Of a DNA stretch of 64,000 nt, positions 1-11,409 are shown piece by piece; the stretch's first letter is position 1, and each line of letters begins with the position of its first letter. The position numbers and the translations under genes were made by a program. Below the pieces are notes generated by a model. The model did not search any database, was not told the origin of the DNA, and was given only the letters and a program-made list of their open reading frames with translations. The stretch is from Hemicordylus capensis (Eukaryota > Chordata > Lepidosauria > Squamata > Cordylidae). Where the stretch lies: positions 423,982,687 to 424,046,686 of the forward strand of contig NC_069658.1 in assembly GCF_027244095.1 (NCBI RefSeq), written 5' to 3'.

Positions 1-427
1 TGGAAGATGGGAATACATGGAAAGGAGAACTTACAGAAGTTCCAAAATACTCAGTCCAAGAAGTGTGAAAGGAAAAACTGAAAACAGAAAGGTGAAATGT
101 GTGGTTTTCAATTACCTTCCTAGGACAGCTATAAATGGCGAGGGGCTGGGGGGAGGGAGACATCCAAAGAATGTGTGTTGCTTTCATTTTTCTGGAATGA
201 CAAAACAGATGTCAGACCAGGGCTCATATACGCTATATTTCCCATTTTTACTGTGTGGGTTAGGTGTTCTTCATTTCTGGTTCCACTGGACAAAAGTATT
301 CATTAGCTTCATTTATATACCGCTTTTGATGCTAGTGAAAATGAAACATTCCAAACACTTCATTCTTAATCAAGTGACAAGCAGAAATAAATGGACATTT
401 TCATAACTGAGGGAAGTAAATAGCACT
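1..427. other. Unassigned sequence
   Basis: Mostly AT-rich DNA with no recognisable exon, repeat or RNA. A 129-codon open frame on the plus strand (17-406) has no family motif and no plausible splice context, so I do not call it a gene. It lies beyond the 3' end of the DUF1295 gene. Confidence 0.5.
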
Positions 428-655
428 TAGCAATAGCAATAGCAATAGCACTTACATTTATATACCGCTCTATAGCCGAAGCTCTCTAAGCGGTTTACAA
501 TGATTTAGCATATTGCCCCCAACATTCTGGGTACTCATTTTACCGACCTCGAAAGGATGGAAGGCTGAGTTAACCTTGAGCCCCTGGTCAGGATCAAACT
601 TGTAACCTTCTGGTTACAGGGCGGCAGTTTTACCACTGCGCCACCAGGGGCTCAT
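428..655 (-). repeat. tRNA-derived SINE (family A), copy 1
   Basis: Read on the minus strand, it starts with a tRNA-like head: an A-box-like TGGCGCAGTGG and a B-box-like GGTTACAAGTTTGATCC. The body contains TACCGCTCTATAG in plus-strand sense, and the tail is a simple repeat based on AGCAAT. A close second copy lies at 44312-44542, which shows that it is a dispersed repeat. The exact family name is not known to me. Confidence 0.8.
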
Positions 656-2671
656 TACCAAGGGCTCATTACCATTACCAGGGGCTCAAATAGTAGAGCT
701 CTCCAAGGTTCTGTTTTGGGGCTTCGTTTATACTGTTAGTTCATAATTTTTGTTTTAATTGGAGATGAACACTAAGGCATTCAAGTTTATAAAGACTTGA
801 AATTGGACTAGAGAACACCAAAACAACCCTTGAAGCTGGATAGATGAAGTTAAAAGAAAGAAGTGCAAAATGATGTAGACAGAAGGGTGGGATAGCATAT
901 ATAATTTATATGCTAATGAGGCCCTACAAACTACCAGTAGAAAAGAAAGTTTCCAGTGGCTTCTGCTGTTGCTTCAAGATCAATTAAGTATGCTGTGATA
1001 GGGGCGGGGGAGTGTTAGAAAATGTTGATTTTTAATCCGAAGTATCATAATGTCATTACACCATTTTATAATACAAACCACACTTAAAATGCAGTTCTAG
1101 TTGATACAGCTTTACAAAAAAGATACTGTAGTATAACAGAAGATACAAAAAAAGCAACAAATCATCACAGGTTTTAAAGCCTCTTATGAAGAAAGGCTCA
1201 GTTGAAAAGCTGGGATGCTCTGTGTATGAATAGGGTGGAGAGAGTGAATTCCAGTGTCTCCTAAACTAGAACTTCTGGAACAATGGCGTGAAAAGAAGTT
1301 TGCTACACAAACATCACTGCCACAAAATATGGAGATGGCAACTAGTTTTGTGTTTGTTTGTATTAAAGTAAATGTATGATGGCTTATCAATTCCCCCCGC
1401 CCCTGGTTTATCATATGCTAAGAGCACACAGGCTGCTTATCTCCCTCATGTCTGTCTGTGAACTTCACAGGGATATCTGGCTGTAGTTGGAGATGGTGCT
1501 GGACTAGAATAGGCTCTTTTTTAGCAAGTTGATAATTGATTTGTAGCACCACCTTGTGCATAGTAAGAACAAATATTTTATTATTGTAGATTTAGGGGCA
1601 AGCTTTATGCAGGGCCAAAACTAGGAGCTAAGGAAGACAACCGCATGTCTTAGTAGATGTTTGATGTGTAAAAGTAGCACATAACACATTTTTTCCTCAC
1701 AAGTGGGATTCCTTCTTTTAAACTTTAATTGTACTACTCTTTGTGAGGAATTTGCACTAAAAGCCTAGCTTGATCTAATTTATTAGTTGGGTGAGTAGTA
1801 ACAAGTTCTGGAATGCCATGCCTGCTAGTAAAAAGATTTCAAGGAGCACAGGGTAATGTAATGCCTAAACCTGTGTTCATGGCTGGTACAGTAACTAATT
1901 ACTAAAATTATAGCTTTATCAAAGCTGGAGGATTTACAAGCTTGGCTTTACATACAAATACAAAAAGAGTGGTGACTTTTATATTAAGTTGGAGCCAGGC
2001 AGAATAGTTCTGCCAGCACTGGCATGTTATCTGTTTCTAACCCTGCTTCAGCAGGTTATATTCATGCTCTCTTCTACAAAAGGTGAATCTAGTGGCTATG
2101 ATTTCCTCCTTTCTCAGTGTACTGGATTACTGGGATTAACGCCTCAGGAAGCTAGGCAAGGGGCACCCACTTACCAGGAAGAGAGCAAAGCCTTCCAGCT
2201 ACTTTATGTAATTGAAGCTAAAAGACCAGCACAACCATCTAATCTCAGATTAGTATTATACCACGTTTCTGTTCTAGGGCAGTGAGGGAAATCCTACTGA
2301 TGTAGTGATGACTGACTGCCCACTCAGCATGATGAAACACTAGTTGAGGACTGGATCATATAAAGTGGCCACCCCAAGAAGCAAGTGACTTCAAACTGGA
2401 CCCTTTGGTGGCTGTCTCCACATGCCAAGCCATGTGTATACACTGGATGGCTGTATAGATTTTTACCACATGAATGGGATGGGGGGGAGGGCAGGAGTGG
2501 CAGCCAGACTTATAGCAGCCACATGATAAGCCACTGCATGCTAACAGCTTGCTAAAGACTGACCATAGCAGTGTGTAATGTCAATTCAAAGTGGTCCCTC
2601 CGATGCAGCTGTCGTGTCCAGATTCCCTTTGAGGCTGTCCCAGAGAGGATGAAGGCAGCACTTCTCTGCTA
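656..2671. other. 3' flank / probable 3' UTR of the DUF1295 gene
   Basis: No exon or recognised repeat is seen. On the minus strand AATAAA occurs at about 1784-1779 and about 1582-1577; either could serve as the polyadenylation signal of the gene that stops at 2672, but this is inference. A 98-codon open frame at 1989-2285 (plus) has no recognisable domain. Confidence 0.4.
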
Positions 2672-5600
2672 CTACCTCAAGCTAATAGGCCACAGTATGG
2701 GAGTCTTCTGCAAGTAGGTGTGGAAAGCAGCTTCCTTCCCCCATCTCTTCATGGCTGCTTTCTCCAGGAGTGGAATCCCACTGATGTAATTTAGCAAGAA
2801 CCACACCAGCAATGGTGAGACAACACTGATGTACTGCCACCCATGTAACACCGATGTGGCTGACAAAAACAGTCCTGTCCACAGCAAGATCTCACCCAAG
2901 TAGTTGGGGTGGCGACTATAAGCCCATAGACCACTCTGCACAAACTTCCCCTGAAGAAACAAAGCAGAAGGCTCATGAAATAATTATAGCTGCTCCTAAA
3001 TATTGTTAAAGGAAATTAGCTAGTTGAATGAATGTTAGTAACAGCTTAACTGAGAAACCTATCTATTAGTTCCTTGTTGTTTTGATGTATATTGTGACCT
3101 TTTTGGACACAATCTGAATACATACATTAAGCGTTATGTAACAAATTGTTACATAAAAACTAAGTGACCCCAAGCTTGACATGAGGGTATGCTGAATTAG
3201 AAATCTCAGGAACCAACACAGAAGATAAGCTTGTGGGGGTGTATTTTCAAAAATAGTACATAGCCTATCTCCTGTTAAAGCCCATGGACACTAAGTGCCA
3301 ATCACTAAGGTGATCACTGGAGAAAAATAGCTTCTGGATAAGCTGTAACTTCCTTTCATATCCAGTTGTCTTTATCATCAACACTGAGGCCTAGTGGACC
3401 AACTTCAAAACTAACTTCCCCATTGGCTGGTCTGTCGCTAAATCTCAATCCTCATGCTTGATTGCCTAAGACTTAAAGGCAAAATTCTGTTTCCCAAACT
3501 ATGCTTTGAGAAGCAGAACCTTATCTTTAAGCCTTAGCCAGTCAATCATGAGGCTTTCATAAGAAAGGCCCGACCATTTTGATACTGAGATGAAAGTCTG
3601 CCAGCTTGTAGTTTAGCGACTTTCTAAAGCATTTAAAGCTAATTCATCAAAATGCAGAAGAGAAACTAAACACATGTTTCCCTTTTGATTTCTTTCCCAA
3701 AAATTGTCTGTTTTGTTGATGGCATTGTATGTTTCACCAATATACTTTGGCTAAAGATACTAGACTGGTATAACTCTACAAGCCTTAAATATACCCCTCA
3801 AATTGCAGTGTTGAGGAATGGGACACTTATTTAGTTTAGACTACAAGTGCAGAGAGTGAGGATAAGACTTTGCAACTAAAGCATGCTCTTTATCAGTCCC
3901 TCAAAGGAGAACCCCTACTTCGGGAGCAAATCGGCCATTTAGGGGTCTACCCACCTTCGTAGACAAGCCCAGGCAAGACAATTTTAGACAAATATTGGTT
4001 GACTTGACTTATGAAGCACTGGTGCAATGGGATAAGCGCCAGTGGTTCTGAAGAGTTCCACACACGTGCACATGCAAGCATGCCCCATTGCTGAACCAGT
4101 AGTGGAGTGGAGTTAGTTTAATTTTTCAGAACTACCAGTGCTGCTTAGTCAGGATGTCAGTCACCATATAAGAGGAGGTGCTTCAACCCCAACTGAGTAG
4201 ATTCATGACAGTGCCCTGCCCACAAGGTTCTTATGGTCTAAGATGCATCCCGTATCTGCAATCTAAGACTTAATTAGGTATTTGACTATTTGCATCACAC
4301 CAGGCATTGAGTGCCTTTTTATTATGGCTCCCTAGATTAGCTACATTGCCACCTCTAAAAAGAGCTTTAAACAATACTTCAAAAAAAAAATCAATTAGAA
4401 AAATCCATGCCATTTGTTATGCAGTGAATAGGGCTTATCTCTGGGTTACATGAGTAGGAGCTAGACTCCCTTTGTCAATGACTTCTCAGTGCCAGCTCTA
4501 CAAGTAGCAGAGAACCTCTTGGTCATTACTCACGGCATTATCAGGGTTGCTTCTGAAGTGCCATTTCTGCTGGTCAGCTATAGCCTCTGTAATGAACCCC
4601 ACTGCCCAGGTGCTCCAGCCAAAGTAGTCCCAGTACCCTAGAGCCTTATCCTGTTTTTCCAGGTTTAGCAACAGAGTGGGGAGTAGCGTTACAAATATCC
4701 ATACACCTGCAATATAAACAGAATTAAGCCTGTAGCTGAGCAGCTGCACACAAATGTCCTTGCTGCCTCAAAAGTGTTATGCCCTCCCATCTTAAAGGCG
4801 AAAGTCTCATGACAAGGTCTACTTGCTTTGTGTATATTCAGAGTATATTGTGTGTTTTTAAAAACCTGCTGTGTCAACCCATTTCTACACAAATTAAACT
4901 CTGCAATCTAGTGCTTATTTTATATAATTTTTTCCAGTTTCTGTTAGCCATGTGTGAGGCAAGGAGATAAGCAGGCACTAAAGCTCCACCTATCAATCGC
5001 TGAAGTTCAGTTCCTTTTGGCTTCTTGAGATCTCACCAGTCTGCACTTGCACAATTTTGAGCTTATCCACTTACATATGCGTATTACTTTGTTTTAAAAG
5101 AAAGATGGTACAATTATTGTGTACATATAGCCCCATGCATGCCACACCTACGATGTATAAGGGAACATGTTTTAACACTTAGTCAATCCCAGTGTGATGA
5201 GGGGATCTTTGTTTTCAAACTGATTGTCCTACATCCTCACCTTGCATTGTCCAGTAAAGAAAAAAAGTGCCTGGACTCTCTCTAACACCATTGAATCGTC
5301 TGTCACATCCTTCCTTCAGGATCCGTATAAAGAGGAAGAGCCCCAACCTGGAAGCAACAGCAAACTGAAATATTGACGACAATGCTTATATAAAAGCACA
5401 AGGAGCCTTCGTAAACCTTTAATAGCAACATAAGCTGTAGAAAGCTATTCTTTAGTGTTGCCATTTTTTCTGGTCTGTTCATGTGCTTTTAATAGCTAGA
5501 TAGAGAAATTTAGCAGGCACAGCATTTCCTGATATGGCTATAAGCAATGACAAAAAGCTTCACTTGCTCAATGTCTGAGTAGCTGGTGGCTCTTAAAGGT

Positions 5601-8600
5601 ATAGGAATGGGGCAGGAAAAAAGGTAGTGACTTGATTGGTCAAAAGTATTTTCCATTATACCCAATTGTGCAGATTGCAGATGTAGTTGTTTTATATGCT
5701 GCCTTTCTACCTTCAGAAAGGTGATCAAAGTGGTTTGCAGCAAAAATCACGAGAAGAAAAATCAAGTTAACACAAAACAACCCTGGAAATCAAACCAAAA
5801 CCATATTTCAGCAGCCCAAGTATATATATACTGGCAGACCCAGCACATAGCATCTGCGTCGCTAGTTTGTCTCTGCCCAAGTGGGATTCACCACTTGCTC
5901 TCCTTGTCACTTCCCCACCTCCCTTCCACCCCAGTCCGTTCCCCATCATTCCGGAGGTCCCCATCCTCCCGCTACCAGCAGCTTTCCCTCCCTACCCCCC
6001 AGAAGTGCCTTCCCTCCCCACCATTTTTGCCCGCCTGCCTCCTCTGCCAGGGTATGCCGCCGTCACCAGGCTCCCTTGTGGGGCCGCCATTCACCACTGC
6101 TGCCATTATTTCTCCCTCCCACCACCTCCTCCCTCCATTTCATCACAGCCGCCACTTTTTCTTGCTGCTGCCGCTGTCTCCCACCTCCTCCCGGCTGGCA
6201 GTCTCCCCTTCTGGGCCCACCAATGGTTGCAGCTTCAGCAGGGGCATGGATTGCTGCATCCCCCTGGTCCATCTACAAGAATTAATAATATAGATTTGGC
6301 TGCTGAAATGTGGTTTTGGTTTGATTTGAAGAGTTTTGTATTTTAACATTTGTTGACTCTTGGTCATTGTATATATCAGACGGTAAGCAGCAGATACAAT
6401 TTATGCCAGTTCAAAAGTTTGGGGAAAGAGGGTGGCTTTTAGAATAAGACGCCATGATGAAAGGAGCCAGAGTGGGCAAGGAGTTCCATAGATTGGGCTA
6501 CAAAGAAATCTCTGTCCCCAGTCCCCACAAGCCTCCCCTCAGCTGGTGCAGAAGTTCAGAGCAGAACCAAAAACAGGGACAACACAGGGCAACGGTAGCA
6601 ATTCATGCTCTTTGGAGGAGGAAGAGGATATGCATCCCCAGCAGATAACAAAGCCAATTCAGCACCAAAGGCAACAACCCTGCTACATGTTCTAGCAGCC
6701 CAAAATGAACATTCAAACTGGCAAGCAGGCAGCCAGGATTTGTCCCCCAATGGGCATCAAGCTCCTTCAGGGCTACATGCATCCTGTGCTTTAAAATAAA
6801 TAAATCAAAATTCTGTGCCAAAAAGCAAAATGCTGTGACCTGTATAAATTAGGCACAAGAATCTTATTCTGCTCCATTTACTCAGCATATTTACTATCAT
6901 GAACAAGGTACTGCTTCTACTACTGACTGGAAAGGATGGGGGTACTTGATGCACTTTGCAATAATTTAACCAAGGCATGGGTGACTAATCTTGGCATGTA
7001 AAAGGCAACCACTAACTGGGTCCAAGCAGCTGCAGCCACAGTCCTTTGGGAGAGAAAATGGATCTATTAAATCTCACTGAATGGAGAGAAGCCATTCATG
7101 GTCCCATCCTATTTTGAACTTCCCCTAGCCAGGATGCTAGCCACCAGGTTTCAGTACAACAGTTATGGGCCATCCTCAACAACCCAGGTTATCTTGGTTG
7201 TCAATATGTATAGGTTATGGAAGATGGGTTAGATGGAGTAACTGCACAATTGGCTGGGAGCTTGTACCACACCCCGTAAGAGCAGCCCTGTTGGATCAGG
7301 CTCAAGGGAGGCCAATCTAGTCCAGCATCCTGAGAAGCCCTCAGGCAAGGAATGAGAGCTTGCCCCCTCTCCTGCCATTGTTCCCCTGCCACTGGTATTT
7401 AGTGGCATCATGCCTTTGAGACAAGGTGGTCACCATACAGAATGGGTGGTTTTCTCCATAACATTACAAGACAAATGGGGAAGGGGGAAAGAATGTTCTG
7501 CAGTACTATGACTGAGACACTGTGCACAGCCTCCCTCTGAAACAATTGGGCAGCTCACTAGAAACTCACCTGAGGCCCCAAATAGTCACCAGCCCTGTCT
7601 GGACCTGCTGCCGAGGATACTGTGTGTTGCCCCATCTGAGGCTCAGGTGTGTCAGCAAGATGAATGTCCCACTTCCTAGAGAGAGAGAGAGCGCGCGCAT
7701 GCTGCATCAGACACAAAGTCAACGTGGGGGCTCTTGAATGTCTTCTTGGCATATCATGGATCGTTAGGAAGAGATACATAGCTATAACTTCCCCGCAAGC
7801 CTATGGTATAGTCAGGGAGACATTCAGCAGCATTTTATATTGAGATCTATATTGCTGAGGGAATATCATTGTTTCATGTTGCATTGCACCCAATATCTAT
7901 ATTACAGATATTAGCAATGTTCATCTTGTAACGTGGCATATCTTGCTTCATCTCTGAACATGTACTATATTAGAGAGCCAGCGTGGTATAGTGGGTAGAG
8001 TGCTGGACTAGGACCGGGGAGACACGAGTTCAAACTTCAAATCCCCATTCACCCATGATACTAGCTGGGTGACTCTGGGCCAGTCACTTCTCTCTCAGCC
8101 TAACCTACTTCACAGGGTGGTTGTGAGGAGAAACAAGTATGTAGTACACTGCTATGGGCTCCTTGGAAGAACAGCGTTATGTTATATATTTTCATTCTGT
8201 GTCTCACAAACATTGTCATGATCTCTGCTTGTGGGATACTATAATCTGAATGCTACCAGCTGGTCCATTCGCATTCATCCATTCATAGGGCAGGGGGACT
8301 CATGAATTATGTCTTTACAAGAATAAAAAATGAAGAAAGAACCAGAAAAGGGGGGGGAACAAACAAACAGTGATGAGTGCAGGGGATCTCAATACATGAG
8401 CATATGAAGCTGCTTTATATTAAAATCAGACGACTGATCAATCTAGCTCATGCGTGGCAAGCAGCAATGTCAGAATGCCTCCAGGAGTCTTTCCCAGCCC
8501 AACCTGAAAATGTTAGAAACAGAACCTGGGTACCTCTGCATGTGAAGCAGAGGCTTCACCTATGTCCCCTCCCATTGATAACTAAGGATAGCCCTAACTA

Positions 8601-10340
8601 GCCTCCCTATAGTCCTGTGATCTGAGGCTAAGCCTGAACTGCAACAGGCTCCTGATAGTGCAGAGAGGCAGGACTGCAGACAGAGCAGAGGGAATACTTG
8701 AGGGGCAAGTCCTCATGTAAATGTTTTTGACAGGGAAAGACAGTTTTGGTGGGGAGAAAAATAAGCTTGGGGGATTGACGATATGGGTTATTAGGTTGGG
8801 GTGGGGGGAGGAGCTGCACCCCTGAAGAGAACACTCAGTTCCTAAACAAAAAGCTGTCCTGTCTAAACACTGCTCCATGTAGCAGCTGGTGAACTGTGCT
8901 CATCCTGAAGACTGGGTGGTTTTCTCCATGACATTATAAAAACAAATGGGGCAGGGGGAGAGAATGTTCTGCAGTGCTATGCCTGAGACACTGAACACAA
9001 GCAATTCATCACCTGGTATAGCAGCCACCATAGGAAGATGGGCTCTGTGCAACAGCTCTAATGTGCAGTTCATCTGGCCAGAGGTGCACCTTTGGAGGCC
9101 CCCCTCCCCTTCAAATTAAGCATCATCATGCTCAGCCAGGCAACCACACCACCTGGGAGAGAACAGAGGATTTGGGGGCCCCCAGGGGCTGTAGAGGCCC
9201 TGCTCTTTGGCCCAGGAGTAAGAGTGCCTCTGGCCCTAAGAGAAGAGAGTAAGAAAAGGGATGGATCTAGAATTCGGCATCCACCCAAACTCTAAATGCA
9301 AAAATCAAAATTAATGCAAAAGTCAAAACTGGCGGTGAACAGGACCTTCTGCCAAATCCTGCGTTTCTGTGCTGTTCACATACATAGCATTTGCTATCAA
9401 TCCCAGATTTCTGCTGCTCCCTCTCGCTCCGCTGCTGCGAGGTTGTCCTATATGCCCTCTAAAAGCAGGAGACAGCAGAGACATAAGGGATTAAGTTCTC
9501 TCGGTTGATGAAAGGATATGATCATCTCTGCTGGCAGGACTATTTTTTTAATCCATCTGCAATGGCTTGCTAATGTTGATATCGCCACTCGGGCGGCAGC
9601 AGGGGGAGAGTGGGTTTCAACACGAATTCAACGTTTTCGGCATTCCATTTATAATCTGACTAAGCTGCACAACATTTCCAGATTGAGTGAGATCTCGGTT
9701 ACTAAATAACTCATAACGGGTTCGACCGATTCTATTCAGCACGTCAGTGGTGGCAGCAGCAGGGCTTCCCAAACTTCTCAGTCACTGACTTTCTTTCTCT
9801 GGAACAGCGGCTTCGTTTTAACAGACGTAAAGTTAGGGGACAGCAAGGAAATTATGTCGAGAGACATGCACCCGTGCTTTATCTCATCGCTTTTTATTAT
9901 TTATTTATATTTAAAAGCAACGCTCGCAAACGTGCTGCTTAATTATTTCCTCACTCCAGAAGAGACTCGGTTATTGAGGCTCATTCACGCGGACTAGGAC
10001 ATCCGGCCTTCTTATTCACGACATGCGGCAAACCCGAGGGGTGGCCAGTCAAGTTGAAGCTGCCACAGGACGAGCACAGGATTTCAGCCTGCTTCCTGCT
10101 GCAGGTTTGGACGGACGCCTGCCTCCCTACGCCACGCCAAATGTAGCTCTAAACTGGGCCCACCAGCTCGCTCCGCCGGGGACCCCATCCCGCTCCAGTT
10201 CTCCCACCCGCAGCCCTGGATCCCCCCTCACCCGCCAAATCGTAGAACTTCTCCGTCCGCAACGCGGCAGCCACTGCCCAGAGACCCCACTGAATCGCCA
10301 AGTCCAAGAACGCCAGCAGGGCTAGTGGCGGCAGCACCAT
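2672..10340 (-). CDS. DUF1295-family (steroid 5-alpha-reductase C-terminal-like) membrane protein, 5 exons, 257 aa
   Basis: Five exons join in frame on the minus strand: 10340-10232, 7675-7570, 5347-5241, 4706-4534 and 2950-2672 (109+106+107+173+279 nt = 257 codons plus stop). Every intron has GT...AG ends, and intron phases match (1, 2, 1, 0). The ATG at 10340 has a strong GCCATGG context. The protein is hydrophobic with several membrane segments. The C-terminal exon carries SRHPNYLGE (about residues 177-185), the hallmark of DUF1295 and related NAD(P)H-dependent sterol/steroid reductases and ICMT-like folds. Exon 4 carries EAIADQQKWHFR, another family signature. The family is probably located in the endoplasmic reticulum or inner organelle membranes; the substrate is unknown. 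No damage is seen, so it looks functional. Its neighbour is an aquaporin pseudogene in the same orientation. Call of family: firm. Reaction: unproven. Confidence 0.9.
2951..4533 (-). other. Intron 4 of the DUF1295 gene
   Basis: Bounded by GTGAGT after the NPDNA codons and by a TTCAG acceptor before GKFVQ. It is AT-rich and no known repeat was recognised inside it. Confidence 0.8.
5348..7569 (-). other. Intron 2 of the DUF1295 gene, with a pyrimidine-rich tract
   Basis: From about 5880 to 6260 the plus strand is strongly C/T-rich, which creates long overlapping open frames rich in proline and serine. These have no start context, splice support or domain and are taken as low-complexity artefacts. 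A CR1 3'-end fragment lies at about 7277-7416. Confidence 0.7.
7277..7416 (-). repeat. CR1 LINE 3'-end fragment
   Basis: It contains the reverse complement of the CR1 3' region seen elsewhere in the window (GCCTGATCCAACAGGGCTGC-like, then TGCTGGACTAGATTGG-like). It matches the ends of the longer CR1 copies at 12.2-12.45 kb and 48.7-48.9 kb. Confidence 0.65.
7972..8200 (+). repeat. Sauria-type tRNA-derived SINE, intron 1 of the DUF1295 gene
   Basis: The head GCGTGGTATAGTGGGTAGAG is a tRNA A box. The GACACGAGTTCAAACTTCAA region corresponds to the B box. The body has GACTCTGGGCCAGTCACTTC, CTCAGCCTAACCTACTTCAC and GGCTCCTTGGAAGAA, all typical of the squamate Sauria SINE. Confidence 0.85.
8395..8590 (-). 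repeat. Degenerate tRNA-head SINE of the AGTCAGAC-tail group
   Basis: An aged copy of the SINE seen more clearly at 59579-59927: ATATGAAGCTGCTTTATA, CAATCTAGCTCA and CTGGGTACCTCTGCATGTGAAGCAGAGG appear in the expected order. It is on the minus strand and heavily diverged. Confidence 0.5.
8591..10231. other. Rest of intron 1 of the DUF1295 gene
   Basis: No exon or named repeat was recognised. The stretch becomes GC-richer toward exon 1. The GTGAGG donor sits directly after the YDLA codons at 10232. Confidence 0.6.
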
Positions 10341-10520
10341 GGCGAACGCCCGTCCTGACACCAAACACAGACACCAGACCGAATATAGCCCTCTCCGAAT
10401 TCTCTGAACTCACTCCCACCAATCCCGAGGGACGGCTCCACTTTCTAACCAATCAGAAGCTAGGCGACGCCCACTTGGGGTGGAGCACATGGTTGAGTGA
10501 AATGGCTTTTGAATGTGTTT
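10232..10520 (-). promoter_or_regulatory. GC-rich promoter region of the DUF1295 gene with two CCAAT boxes
   Basis: CpG dinucleotides are frequent around exon 1 and upstream of it. Two CCAAT motifs occur on the plus strand at 10419-10423 and 10449-10453, about 80 and 110 bases upstream of the ATG. NF-Y binds such boxes in either orientation. No TATA box is seen at the expected distance, so this looks like a housekeeping-type promoter (inference). Confidence 0.6.
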
Positions 10521-11409
10521 CCCGAACTTTATAGTTATATAACACAAAGTTCAAGGTTAGTTGGTTTCACTCTTTTCCCACTCCCACCCGCCGTACAATG
10601 CACGGGTGTGTGTATCTCTATGGCAGACAAGCACATATACCCCCTGCAATGCTAGATACAGCACTCTGAGGATCACATTCACAAGGTATGGGATTTTTGT
10701 ATGATATGATTACCTTGCGCCTTGCCACCAACAGCCTAACTTCATGTAGGTGTACTCAGCAACTGGTCCCAATACATGCAATCGGATTTGCCGGCGCACC
10801 ACTGCTTTTACCAGCCGCCCCCAAGGGAAAAGAAGTAAGCAGGGATAAAGGCTGCTTGAAGGGAGTGATTTCCAGCAAGCAAACAGCCTGAGGTTAGAGC
10901 TTAAGAATCCTCTCTCCTCCCCAGTTTTCTAAGGCAGGAGTGCAAACTAAGAGTGACAGAGGGAAACAGGGGTGTAGCTAGGGGAGAGAGGGGGCCTGTG
11001 TCCACCGCTCTCTCTGTCTTGTGGGCCAACTCAAGGGGTTGTGATGTCCTTGGCCAAAAGAGGCCCAAACCACGCCCCATATCTGACGTCACCAAGCCCC
11101 GCCCGCTGCCGCTGCCGCTCACGAAGCAGATCCAATCTGTGCACTACATACAAATACGGTGAATATTTGTGAAACACTTTTCAACAAAAGTCCTCAAAGC
11201 TGTTTCTTTTTGGAGACTTTTGTTGAAAGCGGGGTATGTACAGAGGGGTTAGGGAGAGGGAGAGAGGAGGTTGGGAGCCGCTGGCCCAAGTTCTATGCTC
11301 CAGAAAAGCCGGGCATTTACCCTCTGCCATTGCAGCCCCCACCCCAGTCCCTGTTCACCCCCACAAACCTCCTTGGTAGATTGGGCTGCTGATCCTGCTG
11401 TGCTTCATC

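Noticed and set aside
1989-2285. 98-codon open frame with a hydrophobic start
   Set aside because: No family signature is recognised and it lies in the probable 3' UTR of the opposite-strand gene; its first codon is TTG, not ATG.
5721-6346. Open frames of 134-190 codons, proline- and serine-rich
   Set aside because: They overlap in several frames of one pyrimidine-rich stretch in an intron, with no domain, splice sites or start context; a composition artefact.
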